From: Gnetum montanum
Lineage: Eukaryota > Streptophyta > Gnetopsida > Gnetales > Gnetaceae
Direction: 5' to 3'
Assembly: GCA_015680685.1 (NCBI GenBank)
Contig: MNCI01001860.1
Location: 154,472 to 218,471, forward strand
Length of the DNA: 64,000 bases
The stretch's first letter is position 1. Each line of letters starts with the position of its first letter. Position numbers and translations under genes: made by a program. Shown in pieces: positions 11,204-23,402 of the stretch. The notes under the pieces are model-generated. The model searched no databases. It was not told where the DNA came from and worked only from the letters and a program-made list of their open reading frames with translations.

Positions 11204-11231
11204 CTACGATATCGCGTACGCGATATCGTAG
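11204..11231. repeat. 28-bp perfect palindrome in the F1-b U3
   Basis: The inner 20 bases are GATATCGCGTACGCGATATC, extended by four complementary bases on each side (CTAC / GTAG). A second, imperfect copy (GATATCGCGTACGCAATATC) lies at 11174-11193. Confidence 0.9.
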
Positions 11232-11526
11232 TCCACCGCCATGTCTATAAATAAGAGGCGGCTCTCTCTTGTTTGGGATCCTAGTTTTAGAGTAGCGAAG
11301 CTCTGGCAGTTTGATCCCTCCAGAGTTAGAATTTTTCCCGTGTCTACCCGCAGTGTGGTGAATGTAATTATACGGTGTCTTTATTCGAGTGTGTCGTACT
11401 TGGACACGCACATGACCGGCAATAAAGATCGATATTACTTCATCATTGTAGCATTCACTTAGTTTATTTTATTGTTATTTATTTAATGTTATTCATTGCT
11501 TTCATAGCGCGGTGTGAGTACGACTT

Positions 11527-11995
11527 NNNNNNNNNNNNNNNNNNNNNNNNNNNNNNNNNNNNNNNNNNNNNNNNNNNNNNNNNNNNNNNNNNNNNNNNNN
11601 NNNNNNNNNNNNNNNNNNNNNNNNNNNNNNNNNNNNNNNNNNNNNNNNNNNNNNNNNNNNNNNNNNNNNNNNNNNNNNNNNNNNNNNNNNNNNNNNNNNN
11701 NNNNNNNNNNNNNNNNNNNNNNNNNNNNNNNNNNNNNNNNNNNNNNNNNNNNNNNNNNNNNNNNNNNNNNNNNNNNNNNNNNNNNNNNNNNNNNNNNNNN
11801 NNNNNNNNNNNNNNNNNNNNNNNNNNNNNNNNNNNNNNNNNNNNNNNNNNNNNNNNNNNNNNNNNNNNNNNNNNNNNNNNNNNNNNNNNNNNNNNNNNNN
11901 NNNNNNNNNNNNNNNNNNNNNNNNNNNNNNNNNNNNNNNNNNNNNNNNNNNNNNNNNNNNNNNNNNNNNNNNNNNNNNNNNNNNNNNNNNNNNNN
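11527..11995. other. Assembly gap (469 N)
   Basis: Run of N inside the F1-b LTR. Apparent ORFs crossing it are artefacts. Confidence 0.99.
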
Positions 11996-12170
11996 CTCAT
12001 CACTAGGGATCTTGCAAGCACATTGTATGTTGCAACTTTCATTCTCATTCTTGGATTCTCTTTTGAATCATTTCTCTTCATGAGTATCATGCACCTTGTC
12101 AAAATGATATTTGGAGTCTCCATGTTGTTTTGTCATGTTTTTGCAAGATGAATTGATATACATATTTTTG

Positions 12171-13299
12171 ATTGTTGAAGACCATTTTGTTTCATCAACT
12201 AATTCTCAACTAATATAACAACTAATTCATCAACTAATAATCAACTGATACTAATACATCAATTGATTCTCTAACTAATTTTGGTATTATTTAGCTATAT
12301 TATCTAAGTTTAGTAATATTTAGCTACGTTATCTAATTTTAGTAATGTATAGTTACATTACCTTATTTTTAGTAATATTTAACTATATTATCTAATTCTT
12401 AATGGCCTTTCTACCCCCCTTAAGAACATTGACTACGACAGTGTAACTAATGACATGCCATAGTGATCTTAAGGTGCCAACATGGTTAAATTCATTAAGC
12501 AAAATTTATCATATCAATGAATTATGAGATACCTAGATGATAAATATAACCTCACCATTAACTTAATAACAATGAAAAATGTTAGAAATGACTATTCATA
12601 TGTTGAAAATGAACATCGTATGCTCGAGTTTTGTGAAAATTAAACTTTTGAGGATCTCGAGGCACTATATAGGGCAAGGAGTAAAAACTAATTTTTGGGG
12701 TTTCCTAGGATGGATCTAACTTCACCATTATGTTCAAAAGGTTGAATTCTATAGGAAATACTCTTCATTTGATGAAAAGGCTTTTGAAATCAAAAGTTAT
12801 GACTTTTGGAGTCTAAGACCTTTGGCACAAAAAATGAGACTTCCTGAGAGGTCACCCATCCTAGTTTTACTCTAGATTGAGTATACTTAATTACAAATTT
12901 TTTATTATTATGGTTACCACGACACAAAATTCAAATTTAAAAATTATTTTCATGCCTTTCTAATTTAAATTAATGGTTTGATGATGGAAATTTTAATTTT
13001 TCCATCACTTGATGGACAATTCAAAATTTTTTGTCAAATGATGAAGAATTTCTTCTTTTTTATGAATAGTAGCAATGACATGCTAGTGCATTAGCGGTGG
13101 CCTAGGTGGCTACTGGGTGGCATCGATAGCCAGGATGGGTGCATCTAAAGGTAACACTAGTGTAACATTTTTGACCATGGGTGTGGTAGTATGGCATTTT
13201 TTTTGGCTTGTGCATGACATTCAATTTTTTGCCACAACCTATGGAAGGGGATGAAAGAGATACATAGCATAGCCTACGTAGGGTTGGTGTGGCTTGCAC
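12171..13299. other. No gene seen
   Basis: AT-rich. Short CAACTAAT-type repeats at 12195-12285 and TTTAGTAAT/TAGCTA words at 12290-12400. No protein similarity recognised. Confidence 0.4.
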
Positions 13300-13520
13300 G
13301 AGCTGGCTCAACCCTTACAAGGTCCTACGTGACCCTCTCAGGGCCTACATAGCCCTCTTTTAGGGCATTTGCAACCCCTTTTTAGGGCTCACATGGCCTT
13401 CCTCAGGGCTTGTGCAGCCATCCCCAAGGCTCGCATGACCCTCCCTAAGGCTTGCACAACCCTCCTCACAACCTACATGGCCCTAAACAACACCAATGTG
13501 GCCCATCAACAAGGCCTATG
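13300..13520. repeat. GGCC-rich degenerate minisatellite, block 1
   Basis: Repeated units of about 22-30 bases built on AGGGC-TYACATGGCCCTYCTY, for example AGGGCCTACATAGCCC and AGGGCTCACATGGCC. GC is far above the surroundings. Confidence 0.65.
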
Positions 13521-13834
13521 TTGGCAACGAGGGTTTTTCTAGCATTGGAGGGGAAGGACATGATTAATGGTAGGGGAGATAATGATTAGTGGTAGGGGAG
13601 GTAGTGATCAGTGGCATGGAAGGCAATGATCCATGAGATGAGAAGTAATGATTCACAATGTTGTTGATGTCTAATGGCATTGTAGAAAGTGGACACTAGA
13701 GGACACAACATGTTGCAGAGTCGCATGGCAATGAACTGAACAACAATTGTAGGCAGAGTTAGGAGGTTATAATGCATGGTGTGGTTGGGCAATGGACTAG
13801 AGTGTGGAGGGTAGCTGGAAGCAACATGATGTAG

Positions 13835-14045
13835 TACATGTGGTTGCCCTTGTTTGCTTGTCCTTGGGGCAAGCCCTTGGCTAGCCCTTGTTAGGGCCTA
13901 CATGGCCCTTCTAAGGTTAGCATAGCCTGCATGGCCTATGTGGCTCTTGCTGGACCTACATGTCCCTTGCAAGGCTAGCATAGCCTGCACGGCCTACACT
14001 ACTCCTGTTGGGCCTGCGTGGCCCTTGTAGGGCAATGCAGCCTAC
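13835..14045. repeat. GGCC-rich degenerate minisatellite, block 2
   Basis: Same word family as block 1: GGGCCTACATGGCCC, GGCCTATGTGGC, GGGCCTGCGTGGCCC. About 315 bases of non-array DNA separate the blocks. Confidence 0.65.
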
Positions 14046-14061
14046 AAAATTATTTTTTATT

Positions 14062-14086
14062 AATATATATATATATATATATATAT
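14062..14086. repeat. (TA)n microsatellite
   Basis: About 12 uninterrupted AT dinucleotides, followed by a short hairpin built on GGTTGGGGTTTTAACCCACAACC-like sequence. Confidence 0.9.
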
Positions 14087-14119
14087 TAAAGTGGGGGGTT
14101 GGGGTTTTAACCCACAACC

Positions 14120-15699
14120 TCTCACTTTAAAAGTTGATTTAAAAAAAAACTTATTATTATTATTTTAATCCATCTTGCCTTGGCGGTTGATGTGATGGTT
14201 TGGTTGATGATAGGGCAAAGGTTCTGCATTGGTAAATGGCAATTATGAGTTAATTATTGATACTAAAATTTTGACATTTTTTGTTTAAATAATAAATTAA
14301 TATCATTTTAATGCATGTTTAATGAGAAATTTTAAACATCAATATCACTTAGACCATAAGTCCAATTGAGATGAAATTTGTACCATTGGAATTATCTCAA
14401 TGAGTACTATACATTATATATAATCTTAGGATTTAAAAATGAATTCAAGTTTTTAAGAATTGAAAGGACCAAACTAGCCTATTTTGTTGAACTAACATTT
14501 TTAGGCTGACATATGGTACCTTGAAATCTTCTAGATTACTTGGATAGTGAGTTTCAACAAAAGAAGATCAATTTAAGTCATGGTTACTAACTTTTTGGAA
14601 AGAAATTTAATAATGGCCCTAATCAATTAATACTTATAGTATTAGGATGGGTAAGAGTTACATGGACTATTGTATCATTGTCTTACCAGCATCTCTTAAA
14701 ATTGATGAATCTTAATGAGGTGTGATCAAATATCACAAACATATGGTGCATTTGGTGATGATTAATGGCTTTCCCTATGTTGTGGCTTCAAGGTTCATCA
14801 TCAAGTTGATGTTGTAGTTAGCCCATGGTTCTGAATGTTCCTTGGTCATGGTTTTCTTTGATACTAATTGTGACATCCCATCCCTAGATGTCATGGCAAA
14901 CATCAAATATATGATGTATTAGACATTATGTGTATGAAGAAAATATACCAAATGTGAAATATATGTGATATTTGATATTATATATAAAAAAATAATAGGG
15001 AAAATGTAGAAAGAGAAAGAACACAATTCTTTATTGATATGGAATAGTGTATCTAAACTATGCTCTAAGAGTGTTTCTTGGGATTTTCTTCCTTTGCCAT
15101 CTATTCATTAGATGCAATCTAGCACTACCACCATGGTTAGGCCTATAACTTGACTAGAAGGAATGGTCAGTCCACTTCCTGTCCCACTTCACTTGGCTCT
15201 TGTGAATTTCCGTACCAACTCCACCACTCCATGCTAGCATGACCTCTAACCCTGAGTATAGATGCCTTAGGTCAAACCCACAAAGGTTATCTTAAGAGAC
15301 ATATCTATTATTACAACATGTCCTTTCAAGCCTTAATCATAATTTCCCTTTTGGGTCTTGTTAAGATAACAATAACACTTATTATGAAGAGACACCATCT
15401 TCAACATCATTTGGGAATGAGGACATGACACTTATCCTACCCTATTCTACATTAATTTGCCTTGCATTAACCTTATCTTCCTTTATTTTTCTTTATTATC
15501 GTATTATTTTATATTATTTTTATTTGTGTTTAATAGAAATATCATGTAGGTGCCACTTAATGTATTCTTGTTAATATGCAAGATCAAGCCATGGAGATGT
15601 GAACATGATTCAACTTTCCCTTGAGCTTGAATGGACCATATGATGATGTCAAATGACCCATTGATTTTTATTGCCTAGATCTTGAGCCACGGAGCCTAT
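14120..15699. other. No gene seen; probably part of the gypsy element upstream of pol
   Basis: AT-rich, frame-broken. No protease motif found. Confidence 0.35.
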
Positions 15700-18600
15700 T
15701 TGACTGCATAACCTTAATAGAGAAGTCCTTGAAATGGCCCGATTACATACTTAAAGCCATTGACTTGGAGGTTAGAGACATTATAGAGGATTCTCTAGTT
15801 AAAGTTCCTATTACAACCCACAATGGTGAGGAGAAAACATGGAAACTAAGTTCTTCACTCAAACCCCAACTAGTCCAAGACATCACCAAGGCTCTCCAAG
15901 ATAACATTAAGGCTTTTTATGATCTTATTAATACATGTCAAGAATTGAAACACCATTAGTTCAACATAACATCATACTTGACCTTAGCATTAACCATCAA
16001 AAAATAGGTCACAAGATTAGACCAAATTTGACCCTAGTAATTCAAGATGACATTAAGAAGCTTTACTAAGAAGGTTTCATTTAAGTTTTTGATTATGCTA
16101 ATTAAGTATCCAACATAGTGGTAGTCCCTAAGAAGAATGGAAGCATTCATATTTTTATCAATTTACATAACCTCAATAAGGAAATCATCAAGGATCACTT
16201 TTCTTTACCTAGTATTGATCAACTTATCGATACTACAATTGGTCATGCCTTCTTATCCTTTATGGATGGGTTTTTAGAATACAATAAAGTTAGGATTAGT
16301 CTAGAGCATTAGTTTTATACAACCTTCATGTTCCCTTGGGAAATCTTTTATTACACAATGATGCTAGTTGGTATAAAGAATGTGGATGTGATGTATCGAT
16401 GAATCATGACCTACATATTTAGTGATTACATGCTAGGTTTACTCAATGACTATGTTGAAAATATAGCCATGAAGTCCAAGATGGATAGTAACCATGCACA
16501 TGGCTTAAACTTGGTGCTTCAACATTGTCTCAAATATGAACTTCAAATCAAAGCTAAGAAGTATGTCTTTGATATTAAAAATGAAAAGATTCTTGGTTTC
16601 ATAGTCTTCGAGATAGGGACACATGTCAACTATGATAAGGTTAAGGCCATTAGGAATTTTTCAACACCTAGCAACCTCAAGAAACTACATGGTTTATAAG
16701 GTAGATTGCAATTTATTCATAGGTTCATATCAAGGCTTATAGACAAGCTACAATCCATGCAAAAATTACTTAAGCAAGGAGTTTACTATGAGTGGATAAA
16801 TGAGCACAAAATAGCCTTTAAAATTATTAAGCAAGAGTTATCCTAATTTCCAATCATGTATCTTCCTCTAAAAGATAAACAATTCTACATCTACCTTGCA
16901 ACCTCTAATACATCCATAGCCTCTTTACTCTATTAGAAATAAGAGGATAGAGTAGAGATACCAATATACTACTTGATACATGTCTTAGTAGCATATGAGA
17001 CCCAATACATTAAACTTGAAAAGCATTGTCTAGCCTTGGTCTTCTCTTTGAAGAAATGGAAATACTAGCTCTTTAGGAGTTAGGTCAGCATCATATGTAG
17101 GGACAATGTACTAAGAGCCACCATGATCAACATTTATGGGAGTATTTGAATAGCCCAATGGAAATCCATAATAGTTGAATTTAACATACACTATGTTTCC
17201 TAAGCCTTAATGAAGGGTCAAGCCATAATCATGCAGTTAACTACTTTCCTATTACAAGACAATGTAGCCATAGACCTTGAATTTCTTGATGAATATGTTA
17301 ACATTATAAACAATCTACCCAAAGGTTATGAGGACATCATGAACTTTGATAGATCTTCAATTACACATGGAGCTAGTGTTGTTATCATCATAATGATTTC
17401 CTCTAGTGAAATCCAATCTTACTCTTATCATTTCTAGTTTTCATGTACCAACAACGTGGTAGAGTATGAAGGGTGAATTAGAGAAGTGATGATAGATTGT
17501 AACCATGGATTCACATGTTTTATGATAAAGGTGATTCATAATTAGTGGTCAATCAAGTAACTAAAGTCTATACTTGCAAAGCTAAACATTTAAAGTCTTA
17601 CTGTGACTTAGCCAAAACCTTGATTTCTCAATTTATAGACATTAATACTTAACATATTTCTAGAGTTAAAAACACTTTAGTTGATGCCATTTCCACGTTA
17701 GCCTTAAGTTTGACACCTAATGTGTTTATCAATTTGCCCTTTATGACAAAAAATTGTGCTCTTCCCATCCCATAGAACACTGAAAGAAATTTCATAGCAA
17801 CCATAGATAATAATCATTAATAAGAATGGTATTATAACATCAAGTTTTACCTCACACATGGTCAACCTCCACAAAAATTAAATGATTCTTAAAAGGATGT
17901 CATACATAAATGATCAAATATTATGTCATTGTAGTGGATAACACATTATTTTGAAGGTCCTATAATGGTGTATTGTTAGTATGCTTGAGTAAAGAAGAAG
18001 CTCATACAATCCTAGAACAAGTACTTGGTGGCATATGTGGAGGAAATATAGGACCTAGATCCATGGATACTAAGATTAGATACCTAGGATACTATTGGGC
18101 ATAAATGAAAAGACTACCTACAAAAGATAGAAACTTAGGATACTTGTCAGTTGTACAACAACCTAATACACATGCCACTCATTAAGTTACATACTACTCA
18201 GATTACATAGCCATTCCAATGATGGAGAATTGATGTAATTGGACCAATAGCACCTGCATCTTCTGCAAGATATAACTTCATCATCATTTCAACTAAGTAT
18301 TGCACAAAGTTGGTTGAAGTGATTCCTTTGAGAAAAAAAAATCATAACAAGTGTGTAAATTCATCCTAGATAACATAATATCTCATTTTGATCTATTTCT
18401 AACAATTTTCATAGATAATAGACCATAGTTTAGTAGTCAAGAAATGTAAACCTTTTGTCAATGATTAAACATTAAGCATTTCTTTTCATGATGCTATTAT
18501 CCACAAGCCATTAGTCAAGTTGAAGCCAGTAATAAGGTCATCATTAATCTCCTAAATGAAATGCTAAGAAATGGAAAATGTAGATAGCATGAACAACTCT

Positions 18601-19070
18601 TGTATGCACTTTGGGCCTATAGGAAAATATTTCAAATTGCAATCAATGCCACATCATATAGCTTAGTTGATAGATCTAAAGCTATTTTACCTTTTGAATT
18701 ACAAGTTTGAACCTTGAGGGTAGCTTTTTTTTACTACAATAATAATGAGAAAAACAATAAGCTACATACCATTGATCTCGATTTGGTGAAAGAGCAAAAA
18801 ATACAAATGGTTTCCAAAAATGAATGATATCAAGAGAAGTAGAAATAGAATTACCATCACAATCCAAATAGGCAAAAATTCAAGGAAGAAGGCCTTATTC
18901 TTAAGGTTGTCTATGAACATGTAGAAAAATTCTCAGCTAACTAGAAAGGATCTTTCTTGGTCATGAAAACCTATGGTAATAGAGCATTCAAGCTAAAAAA
19001 ACATAAATGAGTATGAATTCACCAATCCGGTCAACCATTCCTATCTCAAACCCTATTATATCTAATGTTG
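15700..19070 (+). pseudogene. Decayed Ty3/gypsy (Tat-like) pol: RT, RNase H, integrase
   Basis: Before RT, 15729-15956 matches the Tat spacer (WPDYI... and EEKTWKLSSSLKP). RT: VVPKKNGSIHIFINLHNLNK (16118 on), FSLPSIDQLIDTTIGHAFLS and FMDGF-EYN, then a stop. The YVDD catalytic block near 16455 is altered to YVENIAMKSK (Asp lost), followed by a GFIV...VNYDKVKAI block. RNase H: a segment ending in AYETQYIKLEKHCLAL near 17000. Integrase: GGICGGN and YLGYYW (about 18035-18100), then WRIDVIGPIAPAS (18215 on) and a STKYCTKLVE block. It ends with a Pro-x-NxSYLKPYY-like C-terminus near 19050. Many stops and frameshifts; inactive. Lineage inferred from the spacer and RT wording. Confidence 0.85.
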
Positions 19071-22000
19071 ACCTATTTTCTTGTAGCCTTTGTTTGCATT
19101 TATTGATATGTTTAGACAAATGATTGACATTGATAATTCTAGTAGTCTATAACAAGCAAGCATACATGACCTCCTATCTCTTTGGCATCTCTAAATACTA
19201 AAAAATTTATGTGGATCTACAAAGCAAGATACAAAGTTCTCATGTTCTACCAATTATATCTCATGATGGCCCATATTTGCCTATTATCTCATGCAACTTC
19301 ATGTAATCTCTTGTAATCACATGTATTCTTTGACTAGTTTTCTTGTTCTCTTGGAGTTGTGTTTGTAGGATGAGCCTAGAGTCATTACACATGAGATTTG
19401 ACTAGCTTGTTCGACTTTGCCAATATTGTTAGCCTCATATCATTTCTGTTATCCCTTCTAAGCCATAGCCCTATTACCAAATTTAAGCTCTCTTTACCTT
19501 GCTGACAATGAAAACCTATGTTTAACATTCATGCATCATGGCCATGTGACAATCTCTACATGCTAAATCATCAATTTCATTGAAACTATAGACCCTTCAT
19601 TTAGCAAGAAAACAAAAAATTTGGCCTTGGCAACAAAACCCAATGAAGGTTTCACTTTCAAAAAAAATGAAGAAAATACCAAGAAATCCAAGAGGCAAAC
19701 ATAACCTAAACTTAAGTAAACAATTGGCTCTATAGAAAAAAAAGGAAAAGAGCCAAGTGGTCAAAGAAGCCCAAAAAAAAAGTGCTGGTTCCTCTAGACA
19801 TCATCAATGTAACCAATAGTTTACACATGAAGCATGAATGCATCATTGCCAGTGTACATGTCACTATGCCACAACCATGATGTCAACACATTTGGAATTC
19901 TTCATTAGTCCATTTGAAAATTCTTGAAATAACCAATGTAGCCATTATCTCATCCCAAATTATTGTAATTCCATGTCAACCTTACTTCATCATCATGACC
20001 ACTTCTTGGCATGATTCAACAATTACAAAACTGAGTGTGGATAAGGAAGCATTAGTGATGAATTCGTGGTTGTGTTTTGCATTTTTTGTTGATACCTTTT
20101 GGATCAATCCTTAAAACATCAATAAAGAGGAGCCAATGAAACACCTCAAGGAAAATTTATATCACAAATAAAAAAGCCTAGTAACCAAGTTTTTGCCATC
20201 TACTTTGATCAGATTCAAGAGCAAACACAAATGCCTCAATTTCCCTTCAGAAATGTTACCTTATGACCTTGTTTTAGCAAAATTCTAGACCATTTTTAAC
20301 ATGAAAAATGAAATTCATGGTTCACATTGTCAAACAAGTTATGAATATCATGATGCTAGTGTATTTGAGCTCAAAAGTCAAAAACGTTTCCAAGTATGGC
20401 ATAAAAAGTCAAAAATGTTGATGGTAAATACACTGCAGTTTTAGATTAGGAAAATCACCAGAAACATTGTGTAACTATCCAAGACATATGAAAAAACATA
20501 ACTAATGCAAGAATAGAAAATCATAGGGGTATTTAAGTCAAATTCAACACCATTTTTAGGATCTTTGGGGGATGCATAGAGATGATCTTTTCAATACACA
20601 GGGGAGATTATTTTAGCACAAAAGAGAGACCTATTTTAGTAACTTAGTAGAGAGATTATTGTAGATTTTATAGCCTTTTGTAGCCTTTCCTAATATTAAT
20701 CACTGAGAGTAACGAGAACCTATCATAGCATTTATTTTGGAAGCAAATCGATTGAGATAGGTAAGTGTAGATTTAGTTGAAAAACACATCCTACCTTCCT
20801 ACACCAAATCTTAAACAATAGTTCATAGAGATATTTGAATATTCTATATTCTTAGGCTATTAAAGCCCTGATATATACTCTCTAAATATTTGTTTCATTA
20901 TAATTATTACAGAAATTTGAAATAAAGTTTATAGTTTCATTTTGGTCGTATCATTTCCCTCACTCTCTCCATTCTTGGTTCAGCATTAAAGCTCGTCTTT
21001 ACATGATTTTACTCATTTTCATTTATCCCACCTAGTAACAAACTTTTCAAGTCCTTAGGTGATTGATTAGACTACCTAAGATTTTGTAGATCCTTTAGAG
21101 GCCCATGGATTCTAGGATTAACATAATTTCATACAAATTATTTTAATTTTTTAGCATTGATTTTTTCCATCATTACAGTGATGTAGTGAGGTAGGTGATG
21201 ATCATGCCAAGATTAGGATAGGTAATGTTTACACTAGCATTAGTGTGCTTAGATATGCTATTGGTGATGTTAGTACTAAAACTAATATAATAGATTATAG
21301 ATTATGCTAAGATGACCATCAAGCATGCAAGTGATGTAGGTGATCTGGATGATGGCTCTTGGGCTCTCTCAAAATTTAGAAAATATTCTAGAATCTTGAA
21401 AAAATAACCTTGAATTGATCTTGGAACTAATTTGTATAGGTCTAGGATTATCCAAAATTCACTAGAACTAGAACTAGTAACTTAATGTTTATTTTTGGAA
21501 ATTCAAGATAGCGTGTATGCTGTAAGTGATACAAGTGATGCTAGATGACATTGACACTAGTGTCAGAAATATTTCACCTATCACTCTATACTTTAATTTT
21601 TCATTTTGAGGCTTCAAGAAAACTTTTTGATTCCTAAACTAATGTTGATCATTACCAAGATGATGTTGGATAAACACTATAGATTATATAAAGCTGAAAG
21701 CATCATACAAAGTTGAATTTTGATGAGATTATGTGTAAGTGATGTTGTAGATGAAGTAGACATTGACATTAGTATTACCTAAGAATCATGAAGGAAAAAC
21801 ATGTTGATCCAAGACTTTTGAAGCTTTTGAAACTACTAAAATAAATGTCCATTATCTTGGAGGTGATGTACACTAGGTGCCATGGGTTACTAGACAATTG
21901 AGAGTGTTAAAATTATGGTCAAGAGACATGTTTCTTGATGCTAAATATGGTGATGATATCAATGTTACCTAGGTGATTTGACAATGTCAAACATGCACTT

Positions 22001-23186
22001 ACATTGGTTGTTGAAGTATTAAGATAGTGGATACAACATCTTTTGTAAACTAAGCCAATGTGCTCTTTCCATACATGAGGAATATACTATTTGTCATATT
22101 TCTCATCTCTTTACTAATATAGTATGCTAAATTTTGTAGGGAATAATAAAATCCTACAAAGATTTTCAATTTAGACCTTATTACAGCATCCTCTATCATG
22201 GATGTCATGTTTCCTTGCTATTAATATATTAAGTCTTGCTTGCAAATAGAGTTATCTTTTTTCTTCCATGTCTCATCTTTCCATGGGTTTATAAAATAAT
22301 CTAAAGAAGTTGATAGATATCATTGATATGCATAACTTTGGCACTTAACCTAATTTTATTTCAATTGGCTACAAATACTTCTTTATCACATTTTCCATCT
22401 CCATGTTTGGCCTTGTGGTGGTGATGATTTACACTTGAGATAATAACTCATTCACTATGGTGGATCACAAGGTATTAATCATGCCTAATTTAGAAAGAAT
22501 ATTTCTCAAAGAAAAGTCCACCAACATTGAGGTTGTAAAGGGATTCTTTAGTGATTATCCTTGGTCATCAATCTAATAGGGTAGCTATTATCATGATGAC
22601 AGGTAATAGCTTTGGAAGACTTTGGGACATGCCATCTATGAATTCATGCTCTGCCAATGCATAGATTAGCTCAGTAAGGGATAAATTTGCATTTTGTGGA
22701 ATCTCTATGATGACCTAGTCCTAAACCTAATCCTTTTCTTCCATGATGTCATCAACTATGTAATTCAAACATGTTTGTATATATAACTTATATTTAATTA
22801 TGAGGGCTTTGTGAAGGTCTTAACCCAAGATCAAGACATATTAGATGATGCACTACAAATGAGGGTTTCTTCAATAATAGCTTCATCAAACATTGCAACA
22901 GAAAGATCATAAGTGCTTGTATTTATGAATAGACTTTCAATAATACTTCAAACATCATGACTATTCTTTAGTTAACATTTGAGATGTTTTACAATCCTCC
23001 ATTTCCAAACTTGTTATTCGATACTTATTTATTGTATACAAAATCAAAACATATATAGTTAAGAAAATATCTATATTCAAGCATGAGGGCCTCATGGAGG
23101 CCCTAGCTTGGGAATAGTTCTTAATTGCTTACTCCTACATGATCAATCAACCAATTGGAGGATACTGCACAAATCCAAGTTACTAA
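19071..23186. other. No gene seen; 3' part of the gypsy element, then unassigned repeats
   Basis: 19071-20590 is AT-rich and may be the element's 3' non-coding part. A purine run (ACAGGGGAGATT, about 20598) could be a polypurine tract, but no LTR pair with 5800-6148 could be shown. 21180-22000 is rich in GTGATG / GACATTGACA words. 22790-23110 contains a rough direct repeat (ATGAGGGCTTTGTGAAGGTC versus ATGAGGGCCTCATGGAGGCC). Confidence 0.4.
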
Positions 23187-23402
23187 TGATGAGTGGCAAC
23201 TATTTCTTATGTCCAACCATACAAATCACAAGTGTGTACATGCAATCCAGTTGAATTCAATGGAACTTTAACTAAGAGTATCCTAGATAATTAAGCATGA
23301 TATTTTTAGTCATTATCTTCCTAATCATCACTTATGCTAGCTTAGTGTGTATGCTTAAGTGAGATTGAGACATAAAATATGTTGTTATTTTTTTGTTTTT
23401 TT
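23187..23402 (-). repeat. 3' LTR of F1-c, internally truncated
   Basis: Matches the U5/R side of 37852-38070. Then the sequence jumps to internal DNA equivalent to F1-e 51720 on, so U3 and the polypurine tract are deleted. Confidence 0.7.

Larger units (their letters stand above)
11147..12002 (+). mobile_element. F1-b: solo LTR with perfect 5-bp target duplication, containing an assembly gap
   Basis: Starts TGATGAG (11147) and ends CTCATCA (11996-12002), flanked by CTAGG on both sides (11142-11146 and 12003-12007). U3 palindromes lie at 11170-11231, a TATA box CTATAAATAAG at about 11244, and an AATAAA at about 11421. This copy keeps many CpGs, so it appears the youngest or least decayed F1 copy. 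Its span (856) is close to the other F1 LTRs (862-878), which supports a solo LTR. The Ns could still hide a collapsed full element. Confidence 0.85.
10344..12170 (-). pseudogene. CCR4-like endonuclease/exonuclease/phosphatase (EEP) family pseudogene, split by a solo LTR
   Basis: Read on the minus strand: KVATYNVLARSLV (near 12045-12000) is the EEP opening motif. After the LTR come SWALDW-EYR-like, IDANVLCLQEVLPWEF and MGYRGIYK (11146-10950), with LQEV carrying the metal-binding Glu. Next are DGCMILYKE-like sequence, IVNTHLI (about 10700) and CGNFNAKVGS (about 10560), then KIPLSSAYF. Motif order and spacing fit plant CCR4-homologue deadenylases (mRNA poly(A) shortening). Breaks: stops in 10620-10940, GDFN changed to GNFN (catalytic Asp to Asn), and LTR insertion after ARSLV. 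The usual N-terminal extension is not seen. Removing the LTR and one CTAGG copy would bring the two gene halves back together. Family call good; exact homologue number not claimed. Confidence 0.75.

Noticed and set aside
11479-12151. Three ORFs of 189-221 codons, mostly X residues
   Set aside because: They read through the run of Ns. Only the KVATYNVLARSLV end of the minus-strand one is real and belongs to the CCR4-like pseudogene.
20560-20960. Possible 3' LTR of the gypsy element (purine run, AATAAAG)
   Set aside because: No convincing match to the LTR end at 5800-6148, so not called an LTR pair.
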